From NCBI GenBank assembly GCA_037176725.1, contig JAZBRS010000077.1, positions 2,666,001 to 2,730,000 on the forward strand: a DNA stretch of 64,000 nt, written 5' to 3'. The stretch is from Posidonia oceanica (Eukaryota > Streptophyta > Magnoliopsida > Alismatales > Posidoniaceae). Numbering within the stretch: the stretch's first letter is position 1; each line of letters starts with the position of its first letter. The translations under genes and the position numbers were made by a program. Of this stretch, positions 1-13,039 are shown piece after piece. A model generated the notes under the pieces. The model had not been told where the DNA came from. It was given only the letters and a program-made list of their open reading frames with translations, and did no database searches.

Positions 1-758
1 TTAGGAATCCATTCTCTTTTTCCTTCTGGATCTCCCACATCTGTGGTAGATCCTTCTAAGCTTATCCATGATGTTTCTACTCCCTTTCCGGTCTCTCTTT
101 ATCTTGTTGCTGTCGCCGGCTCCGAGTCGGGCGTTCATATGATCCGACCACGCACCAGGCCGGAGCGTTCTTCTGCACCAGCCGCCATGCTTTCTCGGGC
201 CCAAGCCCCAGTACACCTGCTAGGTAACCCGCAACCAGTATCCCCAATACATCTCCTAGCCAGACCTCAGCTAGGGTCTCCTATGCACCTGTTAGCAAGA
301 CCTCAATCCCCACCCCGTTTGCCTTCCCAGCAATCCCCTTATCCATACCCTCCTCAACCGATAGGCACCCCTGTAGCCCCTCTCGTGCTCGCTACACGTG
401 CTCCCATGGTTATTAACCTAACTCGGGATACCCATCACGTACCTTACAGCTATGCCACAGAAATGTGTGCGGAAGTGACGTGATCGGGGAGGGTCTACAA
501 ACCCCCAGCACCAGTGGCTAGATCTAGTCATCCAAAACCTGCAACACCTCTTCCCTTAGGCCAGCCTACAACCCTACCACCTCCAGGCCAACTCTTGAAT
601 CCACCATAGCTGAACCTGTCCCCAAAGCCACACTCCCTGCCGCCAAGAAGGGCCAGCCCAAGGCCGACATTACTTCCCAACTCAAAAATGTTAAAGCCGA
701 CATATCCATTTGGGACCTGATACACACTTCTGCCGAACACCGCGAGGCTTTTCTTCAC
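1..758 (+). pseudogene. gag C-terminal tail and gag-protease linker, broken (H1)
   Basis: The frame beginning at base 1 encodes a proline-rich stretch (VVDPS, then RPRTRPERSS and repeated HLLARPQ units) matching the region after the zinc knuckle in the intact polyprotein of this window. It ends at a TGA (481-483) where the intact copy has CGA (Arg), a C-to-T change at a CpG. A frameshift then lies between 484 and about 610; the following segment (KGQPKADITSQL...) is in another frame and runs into the protease region. The zinc knuckle itself lies upstream of the window. No enzymatic function is expected here. Confidence 0.85.
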
Positions 759-2990
759 GTGTTCCAAGCCGCCCATGTGTCCCAAACTATAGAACCTGCC
801 GCGTTGGAAAGCATGGTTGGAATGATTGCAGAATCCCAGGTCATCACTTTCACGAGTGATGAGTTGCCTCCGGTGGGGATTAATCATAACCAACCCTTGT
901 TCGTCACGGTACAATTCAAGAACTTTCGCATTCCCCTTGCGCTGGTCGATAATGGGTCAGGCCTTAACGTCTGTCCCTTGCGAACAGCAATTAAGCTCGG
1001 ATTCAAGGCCGAGGACATTACTCCAGCTGTAAAGGGAATGACAGCTTTTGATAATACCCACCATGACGCTCTAGGGATTCTGATTATTCCTCTTATTATT
1101 GGTCCGGTCACATTCGATGTGGAGTTCTACGTCGTTGACTTGGAGCCTAACTTCAACTTTCTACTTGGGCGCCCTTGGCTCCACAAGCATCAGGTTATCC
1201 CCTCGACCCTCCATCGCATGATCAAGTTCCGCCGAGGTGACGATGTCATCGTTGTCATGGCAGAGAATTTTGAGAAGGAGCGGATCGAGGCGATTTCCTC
1301 TGTCTCTTCGCGGACTGTCCCTTTTGACCCTGAACTCTCGAACGCTTTATACCACATTAATCGGTGCGAGCCGGTTAACTTTTTACCCGATCTTGAACGT
1401 GTCAACTCCTTGGCCGTTCACAACAACCCTTTTCAGATGGTCGAGAACGTCTGTCACAGGTGGGGCTACGTCAAGGGGATGCCACTCGGGCGATACGGCC
1501 AGGGAATCACTGAACCAATCATGGCGGAAGAACGAAGAGACTATGAGCGTCTCGGATACGACCCACATGCTGATGAAAGTAAGCGCCCGCAAGCGAAGAA
1601 TCGAAGAATGATCATACCCCGGAACCTCGCTAACTTCACAAGTGCGGGTATCTTGGGTTCAAGCACCGTTCAAGCTGTAGTGCAGTCGAAGCCATGCCAA
1701 AGCTCTCCGTCACTGGGAGAAGACTGGGTCTGCGTTGAGGACTACTACTCAGATGAGGAACAGTCTAGCACAGCAGGGGCAGCCTGGACCTGCAGCGAAA
1801 GCCAGCCCAACTCAACAGCACCTCGGTCGGTTTGTCTGGCCCTTCCTTCCACAGATCATAAGGCAGTAGATTTGGTAGAACCTTTGGTAGACTTGACAGT
1901 CTCTGATTTTCCTGCAGTCTTGTCAGCATCACCAGTACTAGCTCAAGCCGCTCTAAGTTCAAAGACACCAACTCAGGCGCAGTTAGTCAGTCCGCTTGCA
2001 ACCGCTGTCGCATCGGTACAACTGTCACCCTTTCAGGAGGGTCAACCACTAAGTTCAGTCGGCAGCGTAACTCAGCCCTTTTCAGTAGCCGCATCTCAAG
2101 CAATGCCGCTGGCTTAGTAAGTCACACATTCTCCTGCCGCAGAACAGCAACTCTCATGGTAGGACCCTATGGCATCAGAGGCCGCACTCTCACCGTCACC
2201 CCCAGTCGCAGAGGACCAATTGAGCATCATAGTCTCTCGGCCCTTGAGCCCTCAGAAGAGCACCTCTGCCTACCCTCTAACTGCAACAGTGACTCTGGCA
2301 GCATACCTGTCTGTGGCCCCGCTCACCAGCTTGTCTGGATCTCCTGTGCCGAGGCTATCGCTATCAGGAGCGCCCGTGAGCCAGACCATGCAAATACCAA
2401 GTACAGCGATCCATCTTGTAGCCGAGCCAGTGCCGCAGGCCCCCAGCGCCTACTACGTCGACTCACCCTCAGATGAGGAGGAAGGAGGGGCGATAGAAGC
2501 TCAGGTTGATTCATGGATGTCTGACTTGGAGCTGCTTTATCAAGAACAGCTCGAGTCGATAGCAGAAGACTTGGCACAGCACCAAGCCACAAAAAGGAAA
2601 GGAAAAGCCATGGTTACGGACCCTCCTCTGCGAGAAGACCATGCCTCCATCATGGTCCTGGAAGAAAATTCAGTAATACTAGACCCCCCTAGACCAGACG
2701 AGCTCATTACCCTTCAACCAGAAGGTGGGTCTAGGTGACTCGTGCAGCACATGCCTCGCTTGGGTAGGGAAGCAAGCGGCAGTACCTAGGTCAGCCGCCA
2801 GTCCGACATACCCTCCACAAGCATATTAGCAGACTCAGAAGAGGAAGCACCAGTAGATCACGCAACAGTAGTAACAGAGTAGAAAGCAGAATCAGTAACA
2901 GAGGTATCAACAGTCTCAGTAGCAGGACCATCAGCAATATCAGTCGCAGAATCAGCAAGACCTTCAGTAGTATCAGCAGAGCATGCAGCA
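759..2990 (+). pseudogene. aspartic protease and acidic linker, broken (H1)
   Basis: The retropepsin-like segment cuts the Gag-Pol precursor in a live element. Its active-site loop reads LVDNGSGLNV near base 950, the DNGS form seen in all copies in this window rather than DTG/DSG. About 300 residues downstream follow a Ser/Pro/Ala-rich acidic linker of no recognised fold, up to the RT. In-frame stops at 2115, 2160, 2787 and 2880 are all TAG where the intact copy has CAG; 2736 is TGA in place of TGG. The protease core between 759 and about 1300 has no stop, but the gene cannot make Gag-Pol. Confidence 0.85.
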
Positions 2991-4112
2991 GTGTCATCAG
3001 CAGCAGAACAGACAGGGGAAGTCACCAGGACAGAGGTCGCACGCCGAGGATACAGAAACACTCGAGTAGGCGTGACCATCTTGAGGCATCACCAGGGCCA
3101 AGAAGCAGAACATCTACACTCCTTTGATATAACAAACCCCACCTTCGAAAAGGAGATCCTCTCGGAACTTGTTGCATACGGAGAAGAAGACAATACAGGC
3201 GAGGATGAGAATGATGAACCATCGCCTGAGTTCCGGCCCTATGACGACGATCTAGAAGGCCCCAACCTGCATGTTGAGGAAGAAATGGAGGTTGTTAACC
3301 TCGGCACAGCTGAAGAAACCAAAGAAGTTCGCATCAGCGCCCTACTATCGCCCCAGGCCAAAATAGAGTTCATCGCATTTCTGAAAGAGTATGTGGATGT
3401 CTTCGCCTGGACTTATGAAGATATGGTTGGCCTCGATGTCGAAATAGAAGTCCATAACTTGCCCTTGAAACCAGATGTCAAGCCAGTAAAGCAGAAGCTG
3501 AGAAGATGGCGACCACAGTGGCTGCTCATGATCAAGGAAGAGATAATGAAGCAGCTCGATGTCAATTTTCTGAAGGTCGTCCTTTACCCTGAGTGGCTTG
3601 CGAACATAATGCCAGTGCCCAAAAAGGATGGCTGGATCCGGATATGTATCGACTACAGGGACCTGAACAAGGCAAGCCCTAAGGACAACTTCCCATTGCC
3701 TCACATTGACGTCCTAGTCGACAACACTGCGGGCCACAAAATGCTATCCTTTATGGACGGCTTCTCCGGCTATAATCAGATCAAAATGGCAGAAGAAGAC
3801 ATGGAAAAGACTTCATTCATCACCCCCTGGGGGGTCTTCTGTTATCAAGTTATGCCATTTGGATTGAAGAATGCTGGCGCAACCTATCAGAGGGCCATGA
3901 CTACACTTTTTCACGACCTCATGCACCAAGAAGTGGAGGTCTATGTAGACGACATGATTGCTAAGACCAAAGAGCCTGAGGATCACCTTGCTTGCCTGAA
4001 GAAGCTCTTTGACTGATTGAGGAAATACAGACTGAGACTTAACCCCAGTAAATGTGTGTTTGGGGTTTCATCCGGCAAACTTCTGGGCTACATTGTTAGC
4101 CAAAGGGGATTG
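2991..4112 (+). pseudogene. reverse transcriptase domain, broken (H1)
   Basis: Ty3/gypsy reverse transcriptase. Recognisable motifs run in order: VKQKLRRWRPQW, IRICIDYRDLNKASPKDNFPLPHID, MLSFMDGFSGYNQIKM, the fingers/palm strand around CYQVMPFGLKNAGATYQRAM, and the catalytic YVDD near 3945. The polymerase aspartates are present. The frame is closed by TGA at 4014-4016 (Arg in the intact copy), and a run of five G in the intact copy is four here near 4107, moving the thumb into another frame. The catalytic core is well preserved, but the gene is dead. Confidence 0.93.
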
Positions 4113-4114
4113 AA

Positions 4115-5250
4115 GTGGACCTGATGAAAGCAAAAGCCATCGTGGACATGCCACCCCCTAGAACAGAGAAGGAGGTTCGAGGCCTACTTGGGCGTTTACA
4201 GTATATCAGTCGCTTCATTGCACAGCTTATGCCCATTTGCGAGCCTATATTCAAACTCCTGAAGAAGAACATGCAAATTGACTGGAACGAGGAGTGCCAG
4301 GCCGCACTTGATAAAATCAAGCAACTTCTAGTCAAACCTCCTGTCCTGGTTCCTCCCACGCCAGGAAGACCTTTGCTTCTCTACCTTTCCACCACGCAGC
4401 ATTCCATGGGCGCCGTCTTGGGCCAACACGACGAATCTGGTAGGAAGGAGCGTGCCATTTATTACCTGAGCAAGAAGTTTAATGAATGCGAGGCCAGGTA
4501 CAGCACAATGGAGAAGACCTGCTTGTCCCTTGTCTGGGCTGCACAGAAACTGAGGCATTATATGATGGCATACCCAGTTCAGCTCTTGTGCCGGCATGAT
4601 CCTATCAAGTTTCTCTTCCAAAAGCCGGCTTTGGTGGGCAGATGTGTCAAATGGCAGGTGTTGCTATCTCAGTACGACATCACCTTCGTCACACAGAGAT
4701 CTATGAAGGGCCAAGCTATGGCAGATTACCTTGCTGATTTTCCTTTGCCTGAATACCAGCCACTCCAGACGCAGTTCCCTGATGAGGACATTCTCTTTGC
4801 AATGGAGGACTCTGAAGAGAAAGACCCTGAGGAGCAAGAGCAATGGCAACTGTACTTTGATGGCGCTGTCAACAAAAAGGGTCGAGACATAGGCACAGTG
4901 CTGACCACGCCCCAGGGGCCGATGATTCCTTTTGCGAGGAAGTTGACTTTCACATGCACAAACAATGAAGTAGAATCTGAAGCGTGCATCCTGGGTTTGA
5001 AAGTTGCCCTCGAGCATAAGGCACAGAAGTTGCGTGTGCACGGCGATGCCATGCTGGTGATCTCTCAAGTGAATGGCGACTAGAAGACAAAGGATCCGAA
5101 ACTTGTGCCATATCACAAATGCCTGCTGAGGCTAATAGAAGAGTTCAGGAGCATCAATTTCACATACATGAACAGAGCAAAGAATGCGTATGCAGATGCA
5201 CTAGCAACCCTGGCATCTTGGCTCAGTATACCAGAAGATAGCACGGTAGA
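4115..5250 (+). pseudogene. RT thumb, RNase H and archaeal-type RNase H, broken (H1)
   Basis: Contains the RT connection (LLGRLQYISRFIAQLMPICEPIF), the retroviral-type RNase H region (PLLLYLSTTQHSMGAVLGQ to HDPIKFLFQKP), and then a second, archaeal-type RNase H (QLYFDGAVNKKG, HGDAMLVISQVNGD, NAYADALATLAS) that degrades RNA in RNA-DNA hybrids. Two RNases H in a row are the known hallmark of Tat elements. The acidic residues FDG, VESEA and HGD are still there. TAG at 5081-5083 replaces the Trp of NGDWK, a G-to-A change within a CCAG of the opposite strand. The relic continues in the same frame afterwards. Confidence 0.92.
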
Positions 5251-6531
5251 TGTGTCAGTTACCTGCATAGAGGAGCCCACGCATTGCATGAACATAGAGG
5301 AAGCAGATTCGGCAGAAGAGCGGCCATGGTATCACGACATTAAAGCATTCTTGGAATCCGGCAGCCTTCCGCCTGGCACCACTGCAGAAGATAAGAGAGC
5401 TTTGGCGCGTTTGGCTTCAAAATATGTATTAGGGGCTAGGCAGCTCTTCAGAAGATCATACAATCAGATGCTATTACACTGCCTAGACAAGCTGGAGGCT
5501 GATACGCTAATGCTTCAAGTGCATGCAGCAACCTGTGGCCCGCACATGAACGGCGTCCTCTTAGCCAAGAAGATCATGCTCTAAGGATATTTCTGGCAAA
5601 CCATGGAGGCGGACTGTTGCTGGTTCGTGCGTAAATGCCACAACTATCAGGTCCATGGTAACTTTATCAAGGCTCCCCCTCATCAGCTACATAACATGTC
5701 CTCGCCATGGCCTTTCTCCACCTAGGGGATCGACGTCATTGGTGCAATACACCCCGCTGCTTCAAACGGCCATCGCTTCATCATGGTAGCGATTGACTAC
5801 TTCACTAAGTGGGTGGAAGTAGTCTCTTATAAGACAGTCACCGCGGTGGCAACAGAAAAGTTTGAAGATTTATCAGGAACAGTATCGTTGCCCAATACGG
5901 GGTCCCGCATTCCATTATCTCCGATAATGGCACAAACTTCATTGCCAAAAGAACTGAGGAGTACCTGTAGAGTCTCAAGATCAAGCACCACAGGTCCTCA
6001 CCTTATCGGCCACAGATGAATGGAGCAGTGGAGTCTGCTAACAAAAACATTATCAAAATCATGAAGAAGATGGTAGAAACCCACAAAGATTGGCACGATA
6101 AGCTCCCGTACATGCTCTGGGCGTACAGGACATCAATCCGGACCTCGACAGGAGCCACCCCATACTCTCTGGTGTACGGCATGGAAGCGGTATTACCCGT
6201 CGAAGTAGAGATCCCCTCACTACGGATCCTACGAGAAGCTGAGTTGGAAGAGGCAGAATGGGTCGAAGACCGCTGCGTCCAACTGAATCTGATTGATGAG
6301 CACAGACTACAAGCTATGCATAATGCTCATTGTTACCAGAAACGAATGGCTAGAGCGTTCTTGAAGAAAGTCCGGCCCAAAAGCTTCCAGCCAAGGGATC
6401 TCGTTCTGCACGCCATTCATTTACCCGACGGTCGAGGCAAATTCCGACCTAACTGGCGTGGCCCCTTCGTGGTTAAACAGATCTTCTCAGGCGACATGGT
6501 AACTCTTGAGGACATGGACCAGGTCGAGTAG
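5251..6531 (+). pseudogene. integrase, broken (H1)
   Basis: Retroviral-type integrase, which inserts the cDNA into chromosomes. The zinc-binding N-terminus reads VHAATCGPHMN then CHNYQ: the last cysteine of the HHCC set is lost (Cys to Tyr). The core keeps GIDVIG, SDNG and GAVESANK, the D, D, E residues, but in shifted frames. Breaks: TAA at 5582 (CAA in the intact copy), TAG at 5723 (TGG), a gain of about 7 bp near 5865 that repeats TTTGAAG-like sequence, and TAG at 5968 (CAG). The C-terminal part up to LEDMDQVE is open; its last codon before the relic end is another CAG-to-TAG (6529-6531). Confidence 0.92.
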
Positions 6532-7030
6532 TCCGAGCCGGTCAACTTGTGCTACCTCAAGAAGTACTATCAGTAGCTGGGAGCAACCATTGCGGACCCT
6601 TCGTCCCACCTTTTGTACTCCCATCCCTCGCATGTTTTTGTTCCTCTTTTCGCCTTATCTCCGCCATACATCGTTTCATCCTATCTTCGGCATTTTTTTT
6701 ATCACTGCATTCCCCTACATTCCTTCTCTCATCTCCTTTACAATCATCATCGTCATCCCCTTTAATCATGCATCACTCCCTTGCCCGGTGATGAAAATCG
6801 GAAGTGCTTGTTTGCTCCGGAAGGAGTCTCCCGACCTCACCTGACATTACTTAGATGTCTTAGCTAGTAAGGGAGCCACCACTCAGTGGGCACGGGCGAA
6901 ATGCCCAAACACCTAGGGACTTACACTCCTAGAAAGATGCTAGGCTTTAGACAGAAAGGAACACATATCTATGCCTAGATGCACAAGAAAGGAAAGAAAG
7001 AGAAAGCCAAAAGTTCGTACCCGATGACCC
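6532..7030 (+). other. noncoding region after integrase (H1)
   Basis: Short remnant of the integrase C-terminus (NLCYLKKYYQ, ending at TAG near 6574), then noncoding DNA that aligns by eye with the sense strand of the intact element just downstream of its integrase (19267 downwards). Shared tracts include AATCATCATCGTCATCC and GGAAGTGCTYG. No gene is seen. The segment is cut at 7030 by insertion of the young element. Confidence 0.7.
7026..7030. repeat. target-site duplication GACCC, left copy
   Basis: GACCC directly precedes the left LTR and is repeated directly after the right LTR (35399-35403). Five base pairs is the usual target duplication of Ty3/gypsy integrases. It fixes both ends of the element and shows it has not recombined since insertion. 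Confidence 0.95.
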
Positions 7031-10000
7031 TGTAGCGATCCCGATCGGAACCAGGCTCGCTATTTAGCGGCGATTGAGATCCGAGGAAGAGGCTCAACTC
7101 GAAAAACACTTAAAATTGAGGAGAAAAGGGAAAGATAAGACAAATCAGAGTCGCCACCACGTCTATTAACGGAAGACGAGGAAAACCGGGGTAATGCGTG
7201 AATTGACGCGCAAAACCAAGCAAGAAATGCAAAGCCAAGCAATGCAAAGGGAAACAAATGCAAATACATGCAAATGCGATGACTCTAACCTAGGATAAGG
7301 GCGGTACGGTCATTGCGGGCCAAAAGACAGGGTAAGGACTCCTGTTACGTGCGGGGAAGGTATTAGGCACCCCCGACACGCCCGAAAATCGGTCTTTCTA
7401 GGCTTACGCTCGCATACGCAGAAGGATGCAGGATTGGATGCCTATGTGCCTATGATTGCCTAAATGAATGCTCGAGGAGTGCTCTAAGTGGGAAAATGCA
7501 AGGCAGGGAAGTAAACGTGCTCTCTAAGTGCTCAGCTACGCTGTCCGTGTTCCGAACCAGGCGAAACCTAGCTCGTGAGAACTCCAGGCAGTAAGCATCA
7601 TAGCCCTATATGCAAATGCAAGTGAAAAAGCAAAACAACGGCAAAACCATGCAATGCGGTCGGCACGCAAGAGAAAACGGCGTGAAACACGCAAAACGAG
7701 GCGAGAAACGAGAAAGGCACGCAAGACGATGCAGAGAAGCGAAATCGGCACGCGAAACAAGCGAGAAAGCGAGACAACATGCAAAACGAGGCAAGAAAAC
7801 AGGAAACTACTCAAAACGAGACGAGAAAACAGAAAGGTACGCAAAACGGAGCGAGAGAAAGAAACCGGCACATAAAACGAACGAGAAGGCAAGACAGTGC
7901 GCAAAACGAGACAAGAAAACAGATGGGTACGCAAAACGGAGCGAAAACGAGGGCGGGCACGCGAAACGGTGCCAAAACAGCGAAGCAAAAACCTCGAAAA
8001 AGCCATGCAAATGCGAGGATGCGGAGAGAGATTGGAAGGGGGGCGAAGGGGAGGCAAGACAACGTGTGTATAAGAACAAACGCTGTTTAGGACTGCTCAG
8101 AGTAGGTGTGAAGACCTTCTGAGGGGAGAAGGGGCAAATGGAGGGATTATCACCTTCTTGCGGCTGTTTCCCACTAAACCATTCCACGATGTGTCTCGCA
8201 TGCTGCCCAAAGCTCGCGATGCGATCGGATCGTGGAAAGAGGGGAAGAAAGTCACATAAAGTGGCAAATCCAGGAAGAACACAACACGAAACACACAGAG
8301 AAACGCGAAACGGAGATTGGGAGGTACAGGCAGAAAGGGGAAGTCCTATTCTACATGCTCAAAGAGACAAAAAGCAAAAACGAGGAAAACTGTGCAAATG
8401 CCATGCAAATGAATGCAATGTAGGGGTTCAGGAGGACATACCTGGAGATCCGGGAGCCTGATCTGAAATCTGTCTGGTCCATGCTGAAGAGCGCTTCGCT
8501 GCGGTCGCCTGGGCAGCTCATTTGAGAAGATCCAACGGTCGGATTGGAAGATATCACAGCTCCAAGGCAGAAGGGCCAGAACAGGGGAGAAGAACAGATC
8601 TAGGTGTTCAGGAGGTTCTAGGGATGTGCAAAAAGGTCCTCCCAAGTGAAAGGGAGCTAGAAGTGCTTAGTGTGTGCAAGGAGATGCTAAAATGCAAGAC
8701 TAAATGAGTGCAGGATGCATGCGAAAGCAAGAAAAGCAAAGAGAAGTAATTTGAGAAAAACCAGGAGTTCAGAAGGCATTTTGAAAAAGAAGAGGGGCTA
8801 AAAGTGCAAATTTTCCAGAAAACAGGGTTCCACAGGAGAAGACTTTGAAAACAGGGGAAGCCAAGGGTCTATTTGGCAAAAAACTAGGCTCAGGAAGGTG
8901 TTTTGAAAAGAAGGTATGCTTTAAAAGAGATTTTGAAACCAAAAAGGGGTCAGAGTGCAATTTTGAAAAAATCTAGGGTCTAAAATGCAAATTTTCCAGA
9001 AAACAAGGTCCTGGGGAGTCTAGGGGTACTAGTGGAAGGTCTGTATGAAATTTGGTAGGCATAGGGGCTAAAATGCGACCTAGGGGCAAAATGGTCTTTT
9101 CACATGATTTTTTAAAACATGCAGGGACCTAGATGTGATTTTCAAATCATGCAGGGACTGAAAATGCAATTTAGTATGGAAAATATGCTCTGGAATTTAA
9201 ATGACAGGACCACAGTGCAATTTCTGGAAAACATGGGGTTAAAAATGCAATTTAATAAGCTAAAATGGATGCAGCACAGTTACTGTCCATTTAAAATGGA
9301 CCTAACTGTAAATATGATAAAGCAGAGGGGCTAAAATGCAATGCATCAACCAAAAATAAAAATCAGAACCTAAGTTTCTACAGTGCATGGACTTAAATGC
9401 AAAAATAAAAACATGCAAGGGGCCAGGATGCAATACAGTATGGTAAATATGAGTAAATAAATGAACTGATTAAATGCAGGACCTAGGTGCAAAAACTGAG
9501 AACAGGAGGACTAAACTACAAAAAATTAAAGCAGCACAGCACAGTAAAAGGATCTACTTGCAAATATTGAAAAACATAAACAGATCGCGCAATTTAGCAA
9601 AGTATTTAATTAAAACTAAGCAGAATAAATGAAATAAGGACTGGAATGTAAAAATGAAAAAACTCAGACCAGAAATGCAATATTTGCAAGAAAACTTAGA
9701 TATCAGAAAAATAAGTGAACAGTGCTATGGCCGACGGCCATGGACACTGTAGCAGCAAGCTGCCAGCGTCCATGAACGCCGGCACGGGGGTGTTGGAGCG
9801 GCGCAGACCGGTGGGGAGGCGCCTCCAGGTCCTGACGGAGGTCGGACGATGCTCGGCGGAGGACGACGCAGCCTGGAGCGCGCTGGAGCAGTCGCCGGAG
9901 CTCTGCAGAGCCTCAGGAGGTTCGTCCGGCCGATCAACGCAGCGATGCTGCGTTATGAGGGCTGGGGAACGCTCCTGGGACTCGTGCGGAGCTGAGACGA

Positions 10001-13000
10001 TCGCGGGAGCTGCGTTCCGCTGCCCGGAGCGACGAAGCGACCGAAGAACTGCGCCGGAGAAGACGACCGGAGCGGCGAGCAGAAGCAGGGCAAGAGGGCC
10101 GGGAACCTATTTCTAAAAGGCTGAGAAGCAACACAGGATGAAAAGGAGACTAAGGGAGCAAGAATATACCTATTTCCGTGGCTGGGATGTCCTCCCGACG
10201 CAGGTGGCTTCAGAGGTCGCCGGTGGAACTCGTCCGGTCGCTGTGGATGCTGTCTGCTGCTCGCGAGGACTGGGATCGACTCAGAGTGACCCTCCGGAGC
10301 TTCCTGGATGGTTGGACAGCTGCGGCGAAGACCGGCGGAAGATCTGACTGATCGTGGGTTCACAGAGGCAGCCGGAGGTCGGGGGGACTGTTTGCTGCAC
10401 GCCGGACTGGATGGGACCCTCCGGGTGGTTGCTGGAGGGCTGAGGAGTGTAGCTGGATGCTCGGAGAAGGTTTCTGGTTCGAGTGGAGGGGAATTTGAGG
10501 TCTGGGTTGATTTCTGACAGAAATAAGGTTAAGTGTTTGAAGTGGAGTTTAAGGTCTGTGGTGGATGATTTGGTTTGATGTCGGAGGCTCTGGAAAGGTG
10601 GATGTCTGGCGGATTATTGGGTGGAGTTTGGAAGGAAGCAGCGGGCTGTGGTGAGGGGAATTGTCTGGTGGGTTGGAGTTGGGTTGCTGTGGGTGTTCGG
10701 AATGGTTTGAAGGTGTTTCGGGTGGTGGAATGGCTGTAGGAAGATGAGGGGAAATGGCTGTGTGCTGGGTGAGTTTGGGGAAGGAATTAGGAGAAGGATG
10801 AAGGCTAGGAAGGGTGTTGGTTAGCTGGGAATGGAAGAAGGGCGTTTTCTAAAGATTTCAGAGAAGAAAAGAGGAGAATTGGATGTGGTGATCGGTCTGA
10901 AGTGGGGGCTTCTCTCCGAGATGCAAGGGTGGCTCTCAAACACTCTCCTCTACTCTCTCTTCACTCTGGAATTGGATGAAATGCCCAGGAGAAGGGAGGC
11001 TGCACTGGTGGAAGGAAAGTCCGGACTCTGGTCTGATCCTCTTCTCGCACTGGTTCGCTCTCTCCTTAGTTCTCTCTGATTGCCTCCCTCTGCTCTCCCG
11101 GATTGAAGGAGGAACGGGCTAAAAAAAAGAGGAGGAGGAGACTGCTGGGCGCGAGCCAGTGGTTTGAATTCCACCGGCGTCACTGCAGCTGAAGGGACCA
11201 GCAGCCGGCGAGATGACAGGCACTTGATGCCTCCCAGAATTGGTGCTGAGATAGAAGAGAGGCGGCGAGTTCTGTAGACGATAAGATGGAGGCTCGAATT
11301 TGAACAAAGGAGGGAATGCTGTAGTCGCGAGCTCGCGGGAAGAAAAATCGGTGGAGAGAAACACAGAGGAGGAGAGGAAGAAGAGGGAGGAAAGGGAAGC
11401 GGGCCGGACTGCTGCGGGCCGAGAAAAAGAAAGAAAAAAAGGAAAAAAGAAGAAACAGGCCGGATTGAGCCCAGTAAGGAAAGAAAGAAAGAAAGAAAGA
11501 AGGAAGAAAGAAAGAGAGGGTAGAATGGGGAAATAAAATAGGTGAAAATAAACTAAAAATAAATAAAAATATTAGAAGAGTTTTGCTGTAGATTAGGATT
11601 TTAATTAAGATTTTTGATGGTTATTTTGAGTTGATTAATGTGTTTTGGGCTTGATTAGGGTTTTAGGACTTTGGTTTTGTTCCTAATTGGTTTTCACTTG
11701 TTTAAACGTTTGTTAATCCCTTTTTAAATTATTTTAAAAATTTCATTTCTTTTGCTGGACACTTAGGATATTAATTAGGATTTTTTAGGATTTATTTTCC
11801 TATTAATCAGGGTTGGTTTTATGTTTTCAAGTTGTAGTCTTCTTAGGGTTTTTCCTTCTTAAATCTTTTAAGTTATGTTTGGATTTTTATTTATTGGTTT
11901 TTTCTCGAAGTTTTTAGTTGGATTTTTTCTGGTTTAATAGAGTGTCTTTTAGGCTTTTCAGATGTGTTTTCCTTTTCTTTTTAAATTAAGTTTTTAACTT
12001 GTTTTTCTTGTGTTTACTAGGTTAAGTCCTTTGCCTTTTTTAATTATTTGTTTTAATGTTTGATTTTTAATTCTCCTTTTTAGGGTTTGTTTTTTAATTC
12101 TTCTGATGGGTTCTTACCTTTGGTGGGTTTTGATTTTGTTTTAGCTTTTTTCCTGATTTTTCAGTGTTTTCTTTTGATTTGTTTTGCATTTTTTAGTTTG
12201 CATGTTTAGTCTTCTTTTTAGCTTGCTTAAGTTAAGTTTAAGTTGTTAATTGCTTGTTTAACATTTTTTAATTGTTTTTCTTAGGGTACTGATTTGTTTG
12301 TTTTATGTTTTGAGATTTTACAGATTTTTATGGGTTTTTGTGGATTTTTGCAAAAGGGAGAAAAGGGAAAAGAGAAGGAGGAAAAAAAATGGAATAAAAA
12401 GGGGAATAAAAGGAAAAAGGTAGGTTGGAGGAAAACGATTTTTAAAAATTCAGAAAAAGTGTTAAAAATAAAGTAAAAATAGGGATAGGATAGAGGAAGG
12501 ATAGAAGCACAGAGGGGGCCCACAGCCAGACCAGAAAAAGGATCAGAAAGGGATGAAAAGAGAGATGATAATCAGGAGAGAGAGAGGAGAGAGAAAATGA
12601 TAATCCCGGAGAGAGAAAAGGATAATTTGGGTGAAAGAGGGTCCTAATGGTCTTAGAATGGGGTGAAAATTGGTGGGTGGGTAGTCTAGGTTTTGAAGTC
12701 TTGGGTCTGAAATTTTGGTTTGATTCTAAGGAGGTTTTGGAGGGGTTTCAAGGCATAGAAAAAGGGTAGTTTCACCTAAGTTTTCTAGGGTTTTTGGGAA
12801 TGGGTCAGGCTTGGAAAATCCTAGGTTTTTGGGTAGGTTTGTTGAGTGGATAGTGGTGGGTCTTCCTATGAATTTTGGTTAGGTTCAGAGGTTGGGAAGG
12901 GGGGTAAAGGTTTAGGCCAAGACAGGCTGATTTTGAAGGGTTGAGAAGAGGGTTAGGGTTAGGGTTTGGTTGGGGTTTGATCCAGCAATCACCAAGGAGG

Positions 13001-13039
13001 GCTCCAAGGGTCCAGGCCTGCCAAGATGGGGTGTCAACA
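7031..13039 (-). repeat. 3' LTR of the intact element (6,009 bp)
   Basis: On the plus strand it begins TGTAGCGATC and ends GGTGTCAACA; on the sense strand it therefore runs TGTTGACACC to GATCGCTACA. It is the downstream LTR and supplies 3' processing. Contents mirror the 5' LTR, at 22,359 bp lower coordinates: conserved fold-back 7351-7376, tandem repeats about 7620-7990, TATA-like site 7605-7612, mini-exon and donor 8436-8482, GC-rich block about 9720-10480, and a G-rich quadruplex motif 12950-12975. Apparent reading frames inside it are not conserved in sister LTRs and are not genes. Confidence 0.97.

Larger units (their letters stand above)
1..7030 (+). mobile_element. H1: decayed Tat-type Ty3/gypsy element, left part
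   Basis: Plus-strand remains of a Tat/Ogre-like LTR retrotransposon that starts before the window. The order is gag tail, protease, acidic linker, RT, RNase H, archaeal-type RNase H, integrase and 3' noncoding region, collinear with the intact minus-strand element at 7031-35398. It is cut at 7030 by that element and continues at 35404 with its ORF2 relic and 3' repeats. Many stops and several frameshifts show it is dead. No LTR of its own lies in the window. Confidence 0.93.

Noticed and set aside
7610..8122. 170-codon Lys/Arg-rich frame, repeated at 29969-30481
   Set aside because: It is the translation of LTR tandem repeats, on the strand opposite to the element, and is not kept in the other LTR types.
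12950..12975. Interstitial telomere repeat
   Set aside because: Only three units, mostly GGGTTA rather than the plant TTTAGGG, and part of the LTR.
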